From Pseudoclavibacter endophyticus (lineage in GTDB: Bacteria; Actinomycetota; Actinomycetes; Actinomycetales; Microbacteriaceae), in NCBI RefSeq assembly GCF_008831085.1, contig NZ_WBJY01000001.1:186001-250000 (forward strand): a stretch of 64,000 bases of DNA, read 5' to 3'. A program made the position numbers and the translations under genes. A model generated the notes under the pieces. That model searched no databases. It saw nothing but the letters and a program-made list of their open reading frames with translations, and was not told where the DNA came from. This document shows positions 51,433-60,300 of the stretch, one piece after another (position 1 is the first letter of the stretch; every line of letters begins with the position of its first letter).

Positions 51433-52254
51433 CTACGCCGGCCAGAACTGCACGGCCGTGTCCCACGCCAGCTTCGCGATGAGGATGCCGAGGACGGTCA
51501 GGAAGACGACCCGCACGAACGCATTGCCCCGCTCCGTCGCCATGCGAGCGCCCACGAACCCGCCGATCATGTTGGCCGCCGCCATCGCGACGCCGAGGAC
51601 GAGCAGTAGCTCGCCGTGCACGCCGTACACGATGATGGCGGCGAGGTTCGTGGTGAGGTTGGCGATCTTCGCGTTGACGCTGGCCTGCAGGAACCCGTAC
51701 CCGAGCATCCCGACGATGAGGATGACGAAGAACGACCCCGTGCCGGGGCCCAGAATGCCGTCGTAGAACCCGACGACGAGGCCGATCGCGGCGGCACGCC
51801 AGACGATCGACGCCCTCGTCGTCTGACTCGGCTCGTGGGCGAGCCCCATCTGCGGGCGCAGCAGCGTGTAGACGGCCACGGCGATGACCGCGACGAGCAC
51901 GACCGGGGTAAGCACCTCGCGGGGCAGGAAGCGCGAGATCGCGGCCCCGCCGGCGGACCCGGCGAACGCGCCGGCGACGAGCGGCCCGAGCAGCACCGCG
52001 TGCACTCGGATCTTGCGGAGGTACACGATGCTCGCCGTCAGGGTGCCGGCGAACGACGCGATCTTATTCGTGCCGAGGATGTACGGGGTGGCGACCTCGC
52101 TGGGAACGCCGATCACGAGAGAGGGCAGCTGGATCAGGCCGCCGCCGCCGACGACAGAGTCGACCCAGCCCGCCACGCCGGCGGCGAGAACGAGCATGAC
52201 GAGGGCGGCCCACGTGATGGGCAGCCACTCGGCGATCACGGGGCCATCGAACAC
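51433..52254 (-). CDS. TauE/SafE (TSUP) family membrane exporter
   Basis: 273 residues with about eight hydrophobic helices. Both TSUP repeats are visible: AAGVAGWVDSVVGGGGLIQLPSL near residue 25 and GLVVGFYDGILGPGTGSFF in the second half. The family exports sulfite, sulfonates, sulfur or organic anions. It is transcribed alone and is convergent with the ABC exporter operon across about 40 bases. Confidence 0.9.
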   Translation of the reverse strand: MFDGPVIAEWLPITWAALVMLVLAAGVAGWVDSVVGGGGLIQLPSLVIGVPSEVATPYILGTNKIASFAGTLTASIVYLRKIRVHAVLLGPLVAGAFAGSAGGAAISRFLPREVLTPVVLVAVIAVAVYTLLRPQMGLAHEPSQTTRASIVWRAAAIGLVVGFYDGILGPGTGSFFVILIVGMLGYGFLQASVNAKIANLTTNLAAIIVYGVHGELLLVLGVAMAAANMIGGFVGARMATERGNAFVRVVFLTVLGILIAKLAWDTAVQFWPA

Positions 52255-52645
52255 CAGATGATTGTGCTCGCGTGCGGGCGAATCGGCGAATCGTCAGTGT
52301 TTCAGCATTCCGGTGTTGCTGCGGCGTTCCGGGGTTCGTGCGTGCCGGAGATCCGGCGGGCCACCTTCCCGTCGATCGAAGGCCGATCTTGCGCATGTCG
52401 TAGAAGTATTCGATGACGTGCGTTCGTCGAGAACGCATCCCTTGTCGCAGACTAGGGGTGAGGGGTGAGTGTTCCATGCGGGACCTGTTGGGTGAGGCCG
52501 TCGTGACGCGGCGCAGTTCCGCCGGGGTGGCATGCTGTGGTGGGTCGTCACAGTGGGGCCATGGCGTGCGCCGGAGGAATCTCGCGCCGTTCGGCGTGTC
52601 GTACTTCTGTTCGAGTAACATGGATTGCGTCAGGGGGTGAATGGC
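52255..52645. other. Divergent intergenic region without a gene
   Basis: No credible coding frame is seen. It has a perfect 7-bp inverted repeat TGCGTTC-GTCGA-GAACGCA (52419-52437) about 165 bases upstream of the TSUP start. The HNH gene's ribosome site AGGGGGTGA is at 52632-52640. Base composition is slightly lower in GC than around it. Promoters for both flanking genes must lie here, but I cannot place them confidently. Confidence 0.5.
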
Positions 52646-54514
52646 ATGGACGAGCTTCGCGACGAGCTTCGCGCGTGCAGCGAGGCCGTGGGTGCGGTGG
52701 TGGCGGCCGCGCTCGACGGAGACGCTTTGCGGCCGGCGCCCGATGGGGAGGTCTTCGAGGTGATGTCGATTGCGGCCGAAGTGGTTCGACGTGCGGAGGC
52801 GGTGATTGTCGAGGCTGTCGCGCAGGTCGAGCAGCGTTCGTCGTCGCCGACGCGGGGCGGGCGCGCATCAACGCGAGCGGGCTGCGCCTCGGTAACCGAG
52901 CTCGTGCAGCGCTGCACCAGAACGTCCGGGCCCGTGGCGAAGCGATATCAGCGCGTGGCCGCGGTGATATCGCGTGACGTGTCGCTGACGACAGGCGAGT
53001 TGCTGCCGGCAAGATTTCCCGCGCTTCGGGACGCGCTCGCCGAGGGCGCCATCGGCGCCGACGGGCTCGAGGCGGCCGTGCAGCCGATCCTCGAGGCCGA
53101 TGCGCGGTTGACGACCGACGAGCGACTGCGCGCCGACGCGATCCTCGCCGCCCACGCCCGCGGGCAGGTCGACGAGCAAGACGGCGACGCCGGGAGCACC
53201 GAGCGTGACGGGACCGAAGGAGGTGCTGGTGAGGGTATTGGCAGCGAGGGCGCAGCCAGCGAGGGTGCAGCCAGCGAGGCTGGCGATGCTCGTGGTCAGT
53301 GCCCCGCGTCGGTGTGGCCGCTTGCCGTTTCGGCGGATGGTCTTCATCGGCACGCGAAGCTGATCGCGATGTACCTCGACGAGGACGGGGCGGAGCCGCG
53401 TGAGCAGCGAGCGATGCGGAAGCGGAGTTTCACGATCGGTCGCGAGCGCGACGGGCTCGTGCACGTGCGCGGCAACGTCCTCCCCGAAACCGCAGCGCAA
53501 CTCCAGTCGCTCCTCGACGCCTACCTCAACCCGAAGCGCAAGGGGCCGCGATTCGTGTCGACGCACGCAGCCGACCCCGCGCCCGAGGTGCCGGCCGGCG
53601 AAACGCGAGGCGGCGAAACGCGAGGCAGCGAAGCGCGAGGCAGCGAAGCGCGAGGCAGCGAAGCGCGAGGCAGTGAAGCCCGACGCAGCGAAGCCGACGC
53701 CAGGGAGGAGGGTGACCGCGCATCGACCGACGAGTCACGATCGACCGGAGAGTCACGATCGACCGGCGACTCACGATCGGCCGGCGAGTCACGATCGGCC
53801 GGCGACCCGCGTTCACACGGAGCGGATCACCCCGGTCGGACGAATCCCGGCGCGCGCGTCGACGACGGTGCGGCATGGGGTTTTGTGGGGCCGGATCCGC
53901 AGCACGCAGACCTGATGCGGGTCGATGATCGCACGCGGCCGCAGGAACAGCACGACGCGCTCGCCGGCATCCTCGAGGTGGCCGCGCGACACCCGGACCA
54001 GCCCACGATCGGCGGCGCCGCGCCCACGCTGACGGTGACCGTGCGGGCGGAAGATCTCGCCGCGAACCGTGGCTGGGCGAGCGTGGATCGCAGGGCCGAG
54101 CCCGTCTCACTCAGCGTGGCCAGACACGTCGGGTGCGTCGGTGTCGTGCATCGCATCACGACCGGTACGAATGGACGAGTCATGAGGATCGACACGTCCG
54201 AGCGCATCTTCAACGCCCACCAGCGGCGAGCGATCGTGCACCGCGACGGCGGCTGCGTCATCCCGGGCTGCACCGTGCCCGCCGCGTGGTGCGAAATCCA
54301 CCACGTGCACGAATACGCCAGAGGCGGGCCGACGCACACCGACAACGGCGTGACCCTCTGTTGGCACCATCACCGGACCATCGACACCAGCGGATGGAGC
54401 ATCCGCATGCACAGCGGAATGCCACAAGTGCGGGCGCCGCACCACTGGGATGCCACCGGACGGTGGCGACCAGCGGGCGACGCGGCACAACGACTCCGTC
54501 GTCGGGCCGGATGA
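52646..54514 (+). CDS. DUF222 and HNH endonuclease domain protein with internal repeats
   Basis: 622 residues, ATG at 52646. The N-terminal helical DUF222 region (about 1-290) is followed by a low-complexity insert (about 315-400) built from tandem SEARG and STGESR-type units. The C-terminal HNH nuclease (about 530-580) has CVIPGC, CEIHHVHEYARGG, a downstream Asn and LCWHHHR, so the zinc-binding Cys pairs and catalytic His are intact. These proteins are frequent multicopy genes in actinobacteria, and their role (repair, mobile element or defence) is unsettled. It stands alone. Confidence 0.85.
   Translation: MDELRDELRACSEAVGAVVAAALDGDALRPAPDGEVFEVMSIAAEVVRRAEAVIVEAVAQVEQRSSSPTRGGRASTRAGCASVTELVQRCTRTSGPVAKRYQRVAAVISRDVSLTTGELLPARFPALRDALAEGAIGADGLEAAVQPILEADARLTTDERLRADAILAAHARGQVDEQDGDAGSTERDGTEGGAGEGIGSEGAASEGAASEAGDARGQCPASVWPLAVSADGLHRHAKLIAMYLDEDGAEPREQRAMRKRSFTIGRERDGLVHVRGNVLPETAAQLQSLLDAYLNPKRKGPRFVSTHAADPAPEVPAGETRGGETRGSEARGSEARGSEARGSEARRSEADAREEGDRASTDESRSTGESRSTGDSRSAGESRSAGDPRSHGADHPGRTNPGARVDDGAAWGFVGPDPQHADLMRVDDRTRPQEQHDALAGILEVAARHPDQPTIGGAAPTLTVTVRAEDLAANRGWASVDRRAEPVSLSVARHVGCVGVVHRITTGTNGRVMRIDTSERIFNAHQRRAIVHRDGGCVIPGCTVPAAWCEIHHVHEYARGGPTHTDNGVTLCWHHHRTIDTSGWSIRMHSGMPQVRAPHHWDATGRWRPAGDAAQRLRRRAG
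53597..53815. repeat. Two in-frame minisatellites inside the HNH gene
   Basis: The first (53597 to about 53695) consists of 15-base units close to GGCAGCGAAGCGCGA, about six copies, coding for GSEAR. The second (about 53729-53815) consists of 18-base units starting GAGTCACGATCGACCGG, about five copies, coding for ESRSTG. Both periods are multiples of three, so copy-number change would alter only linker length. Confidence 0.8.
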
Positions 54515-54563
54515 CCGGGAGAAGCGCCGGATGACCGGGAACAGGGAGCCGGACTGGGCGAGA

Positions 54564-54670
54564 CCGGACAGGTCACGCACCGTGCGGGTGTCTCGTCGTG
54601 CGGGTTACGCCCCGTGCAGTCTCTCCCCGTGCAGGTCTTCGCCGGACAGGTCACGCACCGTGCGGGTGTC
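54564..54670. repeat. Pair of perfect 29-bp direct repeats after the HNH gene
   Basis: Bases 54564-54592 and 54642-54670 are identical over 29 positions (both begin CCGGACAGGTCACGCACC), 78 bases apart. The 49-base spacer holds several degenerate CGTGCGGGT/CGTGCAGT pieces of the same motif. The gap 54515-54707 has no gene. Two copies with a different-length spacer do not make a CRISPR. Confidence 0.7.
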
Positions 54671-54707
54671 ACCGTGCGGACCAGCCGCCGTGCACGACAT
54701 CAGCGCC

Positions 54708-55376
54708 CTACGAAATCGAGGCGAAGCGCTCAACATCGGCCGCGCGGCCTGAGACGATCACGAGGTCGTGGTTCGAGACGACCGTGTCGGCCGTCGCGTA
54801 CGTGAAGTCCTGGCCGGGCGACTTCACGCCCACGACCGTGACGCGATACTTGGAGCGCACGAGCGACTTCGCGAGTGGGAGCCCGCGGATGATCCTGGGC
54901 GGGTACAGCTTCGCGAGCACGAAGTCGTCGTCGAACTGGATGAAGTCGAGCATGGTGCCGCTCAGCAGGTGGGCGATGCGCTCGCCGGCCTCGGCTTCCG
55001 GGTAGATGACGTGGTGCGCGCCGATGCGGGCGAGGATCTTGCCGTGGGTGGACGACATGGCCTTCGCCCAGATCTGCGGGATGCCGAGCTCGACGAGGTT
55101 CGAGGTGACGAGCACGCTCGCCTCGATCGACGTGCCGACGGCCACGACGGCGACCTGGAACTCCTCGGCGCCGATCTGCCTGAGCGCCTCGACGTTGGCC
55201 GCGTTGATCTGCACGGTGTGCGTGACGCGCTCTGCCCACTTCTGCACGAGATCGGCGTCGCTGTCGACCGCGAGTACCTCACGGCCCTGGCGCTGCAGCT
55301 GCCCGGCCGTCGCCGCACCGAATCGACCGAGGCCGATCACCAGCACGGGGGCGTGGAGTGAAAGGTGACTACCCAA
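54708..55376 (-). CDS. trkA: TrkA/KtrA-type potassium uptake regulator
   Basis: 222 residues: an RCK-N Rossmann domain with VLVIGLGRFGAATA (Gly15-x-Gly17-x-x-Gly20) and a following acidic VDSD, then an RCK-C domain (about 140-220). It binds nucleotide and gates the TrkH channel. The TTG start at 55376 has AGAGGA six bases upstream and overlaps the trkH stop by eight bases, so the two genes are coupled. Confidence 0.9.
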   Translation of the reverse strand: MGSHLSLHAPVLVIGLGRFGAATAGQLQRQGREVLAVDSDADLVQKWAERVTHTVQINAANVEALRQIGAEEFQVAVVAVGTSIEASVLVTSNLVELGIPQIWAKAMSSTHGKILARIGAHHVIYPEAEAGERIAHLLSGTMLDFIQFDDDFVLAKLYPPRIIRGLPLAKSLVRSKYRVTVVGVKSPGQDFTYATADTVVSNHDLVIVSGRAADVERFASIS

Positions 55377-56829
55377 CGATGATCCTCTCTTCGGGCATCT
55401 TGTACAGCTGCTTCCTCTGGCTCGACGCGAGCGCGGCCGCCATGGTCACGGTACCCACGCGCCCGAGCCACATGGTGGCCGAGAGGACATAGGTCCCCGA
55501 TTCGGGCAGCTGCTCGGAGAGCCCCGTGCTGAGACCGCACGTCGCGAAGGCGCTGATCGACTCGAAGAGCGCGTTTTGGAAATCGGCGCCCGCGAGGTGC
55601 ATGAGCGACACCGACGAGACGGCTACGATCGTGGCTCCCCACAGCGAGACGCTGACGGCGAGGCGCAGGACGTCGTTCGGGATGCGGCGGCGGAACACCT
55701 GGATGTCGGTCGCGCCACGCGCCTCGGCGACGGCGGCGAGGAAGAGGACGGCGATCGTCGTGACCTTGATCCCGCCCGCGGTCGACGCGGAACCACCGCC
55801 CACGAACATGAGCATGTCGATCACGAGTTTCGTCGACGGCTCGAGCGCCCCGATGTCGATGGTCGAAAGGCCACCCGAGCGGGTCATTGCCGAGAGGAAC
55901 CCGCCCTGTACGAACGTCATCCCGGCGTCGAGGTCGCCGAACGTCTCCGGGTTGTCGTACTCGAGCAGCGTGATCACGCCCCAGCCGAGCACGAACAGCA
56001 CGACCGTCGTGATGAGCGTCAGCTTCACGTGCACGGAGGCCCGTTGGCGTGTCTTGAACCAGCGCGTGAACGCGAAGATCACGGGAAACCCGAGGCTGCC
56101 GAGGAACACTGCCACGCTCAGGCATCCGAGCAGCCACACGTTGTCCTGAAACGGCTCGAGACCCGCGGAGTTGGGCGTGAATCCGGTGTTCGTGAAGGCG
56201 CTGGTGGCGTAGTAGAAGCTCTCCCAGACCGCGAACAGCGGGCTGACGCCAGAGCTGAGGAAGACGGGCAGGATCATGAGCGCGATGATCGCCTCGATGA
56301 CGACCAGCGAGATCGCGACGGTCGCGATCATCGCGCCGATCTCGCCGAGGCGAACAGCCTGCGACTCGGAGACGGCGCCCGCGTGCGTGCGCATGGGGTT
56401 CTGGTCCGACGCCACCATGAGGCGCTGCCGGAGCCCGAGCCTGCGTGTGACGACGGCGCCCATGATGCTCGCGAGCGTGAGCACACCGACGGCGCCGACC
56501 TGCATGCCGATGAAGACGACCGCGTTGCCGAACATCGACCAGTGCGCCCCCATGTCGACCACGACGAGGCCGGAGACACAGATCGTCGAGACCGCGGTGA
56601 ACAGGGCCTCGTGAAAGGGCGTCACCTGGCCAGACGCGGACGAGATCGGGAGGGACAGCAGAAACGTCCAGAGGAAGATGATGCCCGTGAAGATCACGAC
56701 GGCGAAGCGCGACGGCGAGCCCTGCGCGATGTGGTCGATCCAGTCGCGGATGCGGCCGAACGGCGAGTCGGATCGGCGGCTTGGGTGTCGCATCGTCGGG
56801 GCACGACGGCGCCGGTCGGATGAACGCAT
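55369..56829 (-). CDS. trkH: TrkH/KtrB-type potassium channel subunit
   Basis: 486 residues from the ATG at 56829; in-frame ATGs at 56877 and 56793 are alternatives. Four M1-P-M2 repeats carry the filter loops: STICVSGL, AFTNTGF, MTRSGGLST and FATCGLSTG, each with the key glycine. A GGGSASTAGGIKVTT loop is present, as expected in this superfamily. With the RCK subunit downstream it forms a potassium uptake system of the Ktr/Trk type. Confidence 0.9.
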   Translation of the reverse strand: MRSSDRRRRAPTMRHPSRRSDSPFGRIRDWIDHIAQGSPSRFAVVIFTGIIFLWTFLLSLPISSASGQVTPFHEALFTAVSTICVSGLVVVDMGAHWSMFGNAVVFIGMQVGAVGVLTLASIMGAVVTRRLGLRQRLMVASDQNPMRTHAGAVSESQAVRLGEIGAMIATVAISLVVIEAIIALMILPVFLSSGVSPLFAVWESFYYATSAFTNTGFTPNSAGLEPFQDNVWLLGCLSVAVFLGSLGFPVIFAFTRWFKTRQRASVHVKLTLITTVVLFVLGWGVITLLEYDNPETFGDLDAGMTFVQGGFLSAMTRSGGLSTIDIGALEPSTKLVIDMLMFVGGGSASTAGGIKVTTIAVLFLAAVAEARGATDIQVFRRRIPNDVLRLAVSVSLWGATIVAVSSVSLMHLAGADFQNALFESISAFATCGLSTGLSEQLPESGTYVLSATMWLGRVGTVTMAAALASSQRKQLYKMPEERIIVG

Positions 56830-57089
56830 TCCTGCCCTGCTGTCGAAGGTCGTGCCGCGGCCGCGGACGGCAGCCATGCTACTCGCGAGCGTGCGCGACG
56901 CCAGCCTTCCCGCGTAAGCGCCTTCGTGAGCCGGTGCCGAGGGTGCCCCGCTTGTCTCAACAGCCCCGTGGGGCTTATTGTTATCAGCAGGCGTATCGCA
57001 TCACATCCGTCACGAGCGGATCGCCAGCGGGCAGGGGCGCTGGTTGCGATGATTCACGCCACCGAGTACACACCGATACGGGGGACACC

Positions 57090-57299
57090 ATGGACAACGA
57101 GCTCTCCGACGTGCGGTTTCTCACGGTCGCCGAGGTCGCTGAACTCATGCGCGTGTCCAAGATGACCGTCTATCGCCTCGTGCACTCCGGCGAGTTGCCC
57201 GCCGTGCGTTTCGGGCGCTCCTTCCGCGTTCCCGAGTCAGCCGTCGCCGACGCGCTGCAGCAAGGGCGGGGCGACGACGCCGGCCAGCACACGGCATAG
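57090..57299 (+). CDS. Excisionase-type helix-turn-helix protein (Rv0500A-like)
   Basis: 69 residues, ATG at 57090 with GGGGA six bases before. Nearly all of it is one MerR/excisionase-type HTH: FLTVAEVAELMRVSKMTVYR, then LVHSGELPAVRFGRSFRVPESAV. It matches the actinobacterial small HTH encoded next to the 32-33-residue basic protein (the Rv0500A-Rv0500B pair). It is chromosomal and conserved rather than phage-derived. Its stop codon begins the 16-bp repeat array. Confidence 0.85.
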   Translation: MDNELSDVRFLTVAEVAELMRVSKMTVYRLVHSGELPAVRFGRSFRVPESAVADALQQGRGDDAGQHTA

Positions 57300-57377
57300 T
57301 CGAGACACAGCCTCGTCGAGGCCAGCCCCGTCGAGACACTGCTTCGTCGAGACACCGCCTCGTCGAGACACCGCCTC
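57299..57377. repeat. 16-bp tandem repeat array
   Basis: Five successive units near GTCGAGACACCGCCTC (at 57299, 57315, 57330, 57346 and 57362) with 15-16-base period; the last two are identical and the second is divergent. A sixth partial unit (GTCAGTACGG) follows, then GGCGCCCAC twice. The array lies between the HTH gene and the small basic protein gene. Confidence 0.75.
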
Positions 57378-57512
57378 GTCAGTACGGCGCCCACGGCGCC
57401 CACGGCGGCCAGGCAACGCGTGCCGGGCTGAGTCGCCCTGCGTGTAAGGTAGTGCGAGCGATTTTCCGGCTCCCCGTCGGAGCCGCGCGCACGAACGATC
57501 AGAGGAGAACCC

Positions 57513-57611
57513 ATGGGTTCAGTTGTCAAGAAGCGCCGTAAGCGCATGGCGAAGAAGAAGCACCGCAAGCTGCTTCGGAAGACCCGCCACCAGCGCCGCA
57601 ACAAGAAGTAG
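57513..57611 (+). CDS. 32-residue basic ribosome-associated protein (AURKAIP1/COX24, bS22-like)
   Basis: MGSVVKKRRKRMAKKKHR followed by 14 more residues, 19 of 32 being Lys or Arg. AGAGGAGA lies just before the ATG. It corresponds to mycobacterial Rv0500B, the bS22 protein seen in mycobacterial ribosome structures, and to the mitochondrial AURKAIP1/COX24 domain. It is below usual gene-prediction size limits but very well conserved. A hairpin follows at 57626-57662. Confidence 0.93.
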   Translation: MGSVVKKRRKRMAKKKHRKLLRKTRHQRRNKK

Positions 57612-57625
57612 CGGTCGCGATCAAA

Positions 57626-57662
57626 GCGCCGGGAGCATCCGCACGACGGATGCGCTCGGCGC
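57626..57662 (+). terminator. Imperfect hairpin after the small ribosomal protein gene
   Basis: GCGCCG and GCATCCG on the left pair with CGGATGC and CGGCGC on the right, with an internal mismatch loop and a CACGA-type apex. It starts 14 bases after the stop codon. There is only a weak T content afterwards. Confidence 0.5.
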
Positions 57663-57738
57663 TTCGTGCGTCCCGCGGCCTCCGCGTTCGCCGTTCCGTG
57701 TCTACCGTTTCACTGGCGCCGCGGTCGGGGGACGGCCG

Positions 57739-58143
57739 CTACCCCGTCGGCGGTGGCACGTACGTGAGCACCCCGTTGGCGCCGAACGTCTGCAACTCAT
57801 ACGCGTAGTGGACATGGCCGCCAGGAGGGATCAGCGCGCTCCTGGCACCCAGCACGCGGTCGCCCTCGATGTGCACGCTGAGGTGCACGGCGCGTTCCGC
57901 CGGGATCTCGAAGGTCAACCGTCCCCAGAAGGTGAAGTACTGGCGCCCGTCGATGCTCACGACCGGCGGCGTGCCGGCGCCCCGCGGCATGGTGTCGAGT
58001 GTGAGCAGCCGCCGCGCTCCGGTGTACCACTCGACATAGGGGATGATGCCGGGCCAGTGCTCCTGTTGCGGCGTTCCGGTGCGTGACGCCGTCGCGTCGG
58101 TTCCGTTCGCGGTCTGTGCCTCGTGCTGCTCGTGGTCGGTCAC
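57739..58143 (-). CDS. Uncharacterised protein
   Basis: 134 residues from a GTG at 58143; longer starts exist. After a hydrophilic start, the sequence WPGIIPYVEWYTGARRLLTLD, then GRQYFTFWGRLTFEIPAERAVHLSVHIEG suggests a beta-rich domain. No signal peptide, membrane segment or known motif is seen, and I recognise no family. It is convergent with the small ribosomal protein gene and divergent from nhaA. Confidence 0.5.
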   Translation of the reverse strand: MTDHEQHEAQTANGTDATASRTGTPQQEHWPGIIPYVEWYTGARRLLTLDTMPRGAGTPPVVSIDGRQYFTFWGRLTFEIPAERAVHLSVHIEGDRVLGARSALIPPGGHVHYAYELQTFGANGVLTYVPPPTG

Positions 58144-58310
58144 GACACCACATCTACCGGCCGATGGCCGGGGCCACAAGCGCCGCGCGGCCGACGCGGA
58201 TCCGAGGAAGTACGTGGTTCGGGGAAGGATGCGCCCGTGGAGTACGCTTGCCGCTGGTGCGCTGGGAAGTCTGGTCAGCATTCGCTCACCTGACCCCCGA
58301 AAGGCGCCAC

Positions 58311-59609
58311 ATGGCTAACCTCAGTGCCGGCGGCATGTTCACCGCGTTCAAAGAGCGGATGAGTTCTCGTCGTCCCGACGACACGTTCACGCTCAAGGAG
58401 CGGTTGAACTCTCGGAAAGTCGGCGGAGCGCTGTTGCTGAGCGCGGCAGTCGTGGCTTTCGTGCTCGCAAACTCTCCCGCCGCTCCGTTTTACGATTGGC
58501 TCAAGAGCCTGTACCTGGGCTTCAACGTTTCGGTCGGCGAGGACGCCTCGGTCGGCGTCCGGATGTCGATCGAGCACTGGGCCGCAGACGGCGTGCTCGC
58601 GATCTTCTTCTTCGTCGTCGGCATCGAGCTCAAGCGCGAGTTCGTGACGGGATCGCTGCGAGACCCGCGCAAGGCGACCTTGCCCATCGCCGCAGCGGTC
58701 GGCGGCATGGCGGTGCCCGCGCTCGTGTACGTCGCCGTCATCGTGTCATTCGGCGCCAGCGCCGTGAACGGGTGGGCGATCCCCGTCGCCACCGACATCG
58801 CCTTCGCGCTCGCGTTGCTGGCGGTCTTCGGTCGAGGGTTACCGTCGACCTTCCGCACGTTCCTGCTGACGCTCGCCGTGATCGACGATCTGCTCGCGAT
58901 CATCATCATCGCGGTGTTCTTCACGGCCGAGCTCAGCCTGCTCTGGCTGCTCGGCAGCCTCGTCGCCATCGTCGTCTTCTGGATTGTGCTGCACCGCGGC
59001 TACAACCAGGCGTGGCTGACCTTCCCCCTTGCGATCATCGCCTGGTACTGCATGTACCAGGCTGGCGTGCACGCCACGATCGCGGGGGTGCTGCTCGGGA
59101 TGAGCGTCCCAGCGAAGCCGGTCGGCAATGACAAGATCTCGATGGCGGAAGATATGGAGCACGACTGGAACGCGATATCGCAGGGATTCGCACTCCCGGT
59201 CTTCGCCCTCTTCGCGGCCGGCGTGCCGCTTTCCGCAGGTGGGTCGTTCCTCGACTCGATCACCGACCCCGTCTTCATCGGCGTCTTCCTGGGCCTCTTC
59301 ATCGGCAAGCCGCTCGGCGTCTTGCTCGTCGTTGTCCTCTTACGGCGTTTACCAGCGTTCAAGCTCGACCCGAGTTTGCAGCTTTCCGATGTCCTGGCCA
59401 TGGGGCCGCTTGCCGGTATCGGCTTTACCGTGTCGCTCCTGATCGGCACCCTGGCGTTTGGCGACGACATCGTGCACATCGACGTCGCTCACCTCGGGGT
59501 GCTGCTCGGGTCGGTATCTGCGGCGATCGCCGGCATCTTCCTGCTTCGATGGCGTGCACGGTTCCACCGCAGCAGCGACCTCGCCGAAGGTGTCGAGCGT
59601 CTGCCATGA
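58311..59609 (+). CDS. nhaA: NhaA-type Na+/H+ antiporter
   Basis: 432 residues, ATG at 58311 with AAAGG six bases before. About eleven to twelve helices. The NhaA hallmarks are AIFFFVVGIELKREFVTGSL, PVATDIAFALALLA and the ion-site VIDDLLAIIIIAVFF with the paired Asp. It exchanges sodium for protons. A 30-residue hydrophilic N-terminal extension precedes the first helix. The stop overlaps the next gene (ATGA). Confidence 0.93.
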   Translation: MANLSAGGMFTAFKERMSSRRPDDTFTLKERLNSRKVGGALLLSAAVVAFVLANSPAAPFYDWLKSLYLGFNVSVGEDASVGVRMSIEHWAADGVLAIFFFVVGIELKREFVTGSLRDPRKATLPIAAAVGGMAVPALVYVAVIVSFGASAVNGWAIPVATDIAFALALLAVFGRGLPSTFRTFLLTLAVIDDLLAIIIIAVFFTAELSLLWLLGSLVAIVVFWIVLHRGYNQAWLTFPLAIIAWYCMYQAGVHATIAGVLLGMSVPAKPVGNDKISMAEDMEHDWNAISQGFALPVFALFAAGVPLSAGGSFLDSITDPVFIGVFLGLFIGKPLGVLLVVVLLRRLPAFKLDPSLQLSDVLAMGPLAGIGFTVSLLIGTLAFGDDIVHIDVAHLGVLLGSVSAAIAGIFLLRWRARFHRSSDLAEGVERLP

Positions 59610-60265
59610 CCGGCGCAACCCGCGGCGGCGAGGGGGCAGGGTCCGAAAAACCCGACGCCCGGCCGCCGTCCGGCGAGAGTTCGGGTCGGACTCCCCGTGA
59701 CGAACGCGATCTCGACCACGGCGGTGAGCCGCGCATCCACGAGCTGGATCCCGACACCGCGGCGGACCTGCGGGGCCGGCTTGACTTCAGCACGCGCGGG
59801 CGTCGAGCCGAGACCGACGGTCGGGAGCGCGTCAGCGACTCGGACGCGGCGAAGCGCGCTGACCCGACCGGGAGCGGCGCCTTTCCGCGGGCCTCGACGG
59901 GTCCGGACGCCGAAGGCGCGGCGTACGGACACCGTTCGAGTACTGGTCCCGGCGAACCGACGGGAGGCGCCGAACGTCCCGTGCTCGTCGAGCTCTACGG
60001 CAAGCCGGGGTGCCACCTCTGCGACGAGGCGCGGCCGATCGTCGAAGCCGTCGTCGAGCAGGAGGGTGCCACGCTCGTCGAGCACGACATCCTTGCCGAC
60101 GCGACCCTGACGGAGAAGTACGGCGAGTACATCCCCGTCGTGCTCATCGACGGACGGCAGCACGCGACCTGGCGGGTCGATGCGGGCATACTCGCCCGAG
60201 CGATCCGCGCTGCCAGGCGAGGCCGCGGCCGCTGGTGGGGTCGGCGTATCCAGCGCCTGCGCTGA
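59606..60265 (+). CDS. Glutaredoxin-like protein with long disordered N-terminus
   Basis: 219 residues from an ATG overlapping the nhaA stop. Residues 1-122 are Gly/Asp/Arg-rich and without predicted structure. Residues 125-205 are a glutaredoxin-like (DUF836) domain: VLVELYGKPGCHLCDEA with Cys136-His-Leu-Cys139, and a cis-Pro region GEYIPVVLIDG. In mycothiol-containing bacteria similar small redox proteins may reduce mixed disulfides, but this one is not a mycoredoxin by motif. A shorter start cannot be excluded. Confidence 0.78.
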   Translation: MTGATRGGEGAGSEKPDARPPSGESSGRTPRDERDLDHGGEPRIHELDPDTAADLRGRLDFSTRGRRAETDGRERVSDSDAAKRADPTGSGAFPRASTGPDAEGAAYGHRSSTGPGEPTGGAERPVLVELYGKPGCHLCDEARPIVEAVVEQEGATLVEHDILADATLTEKYGEYIPVVLIDGRQHATWRVDAGILARAIRAARRGRGRWWGRRIQRLR

Positions 60266-60300
60266 GCGCAAGCGCTGAGTGCAGGCGCTGAGCGCAAGCG

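Noticed and set aside
52294..52551. 85-codon minus frame in the TSUP-HNH intergenic region
   Set aside because: Pro/Arg/Thr-rich composition, no ribosome site and no family likeness; considered noncoding.
54564..54670. Possible CRISPR from 29-bp direct repeats
   Set aside because: Only two copies, a 49-base spacer that itself contains degenerate repeat pieces, and no cas genes in the window.
57090..57299. Excisionase-like HTH as a sign of an integrated phage or element
   Set aside because: There is no integrase, att site or phage gene nearby, and the gene pairs with the conserved 32-residue ribosomal protein as in other actinobacteria.
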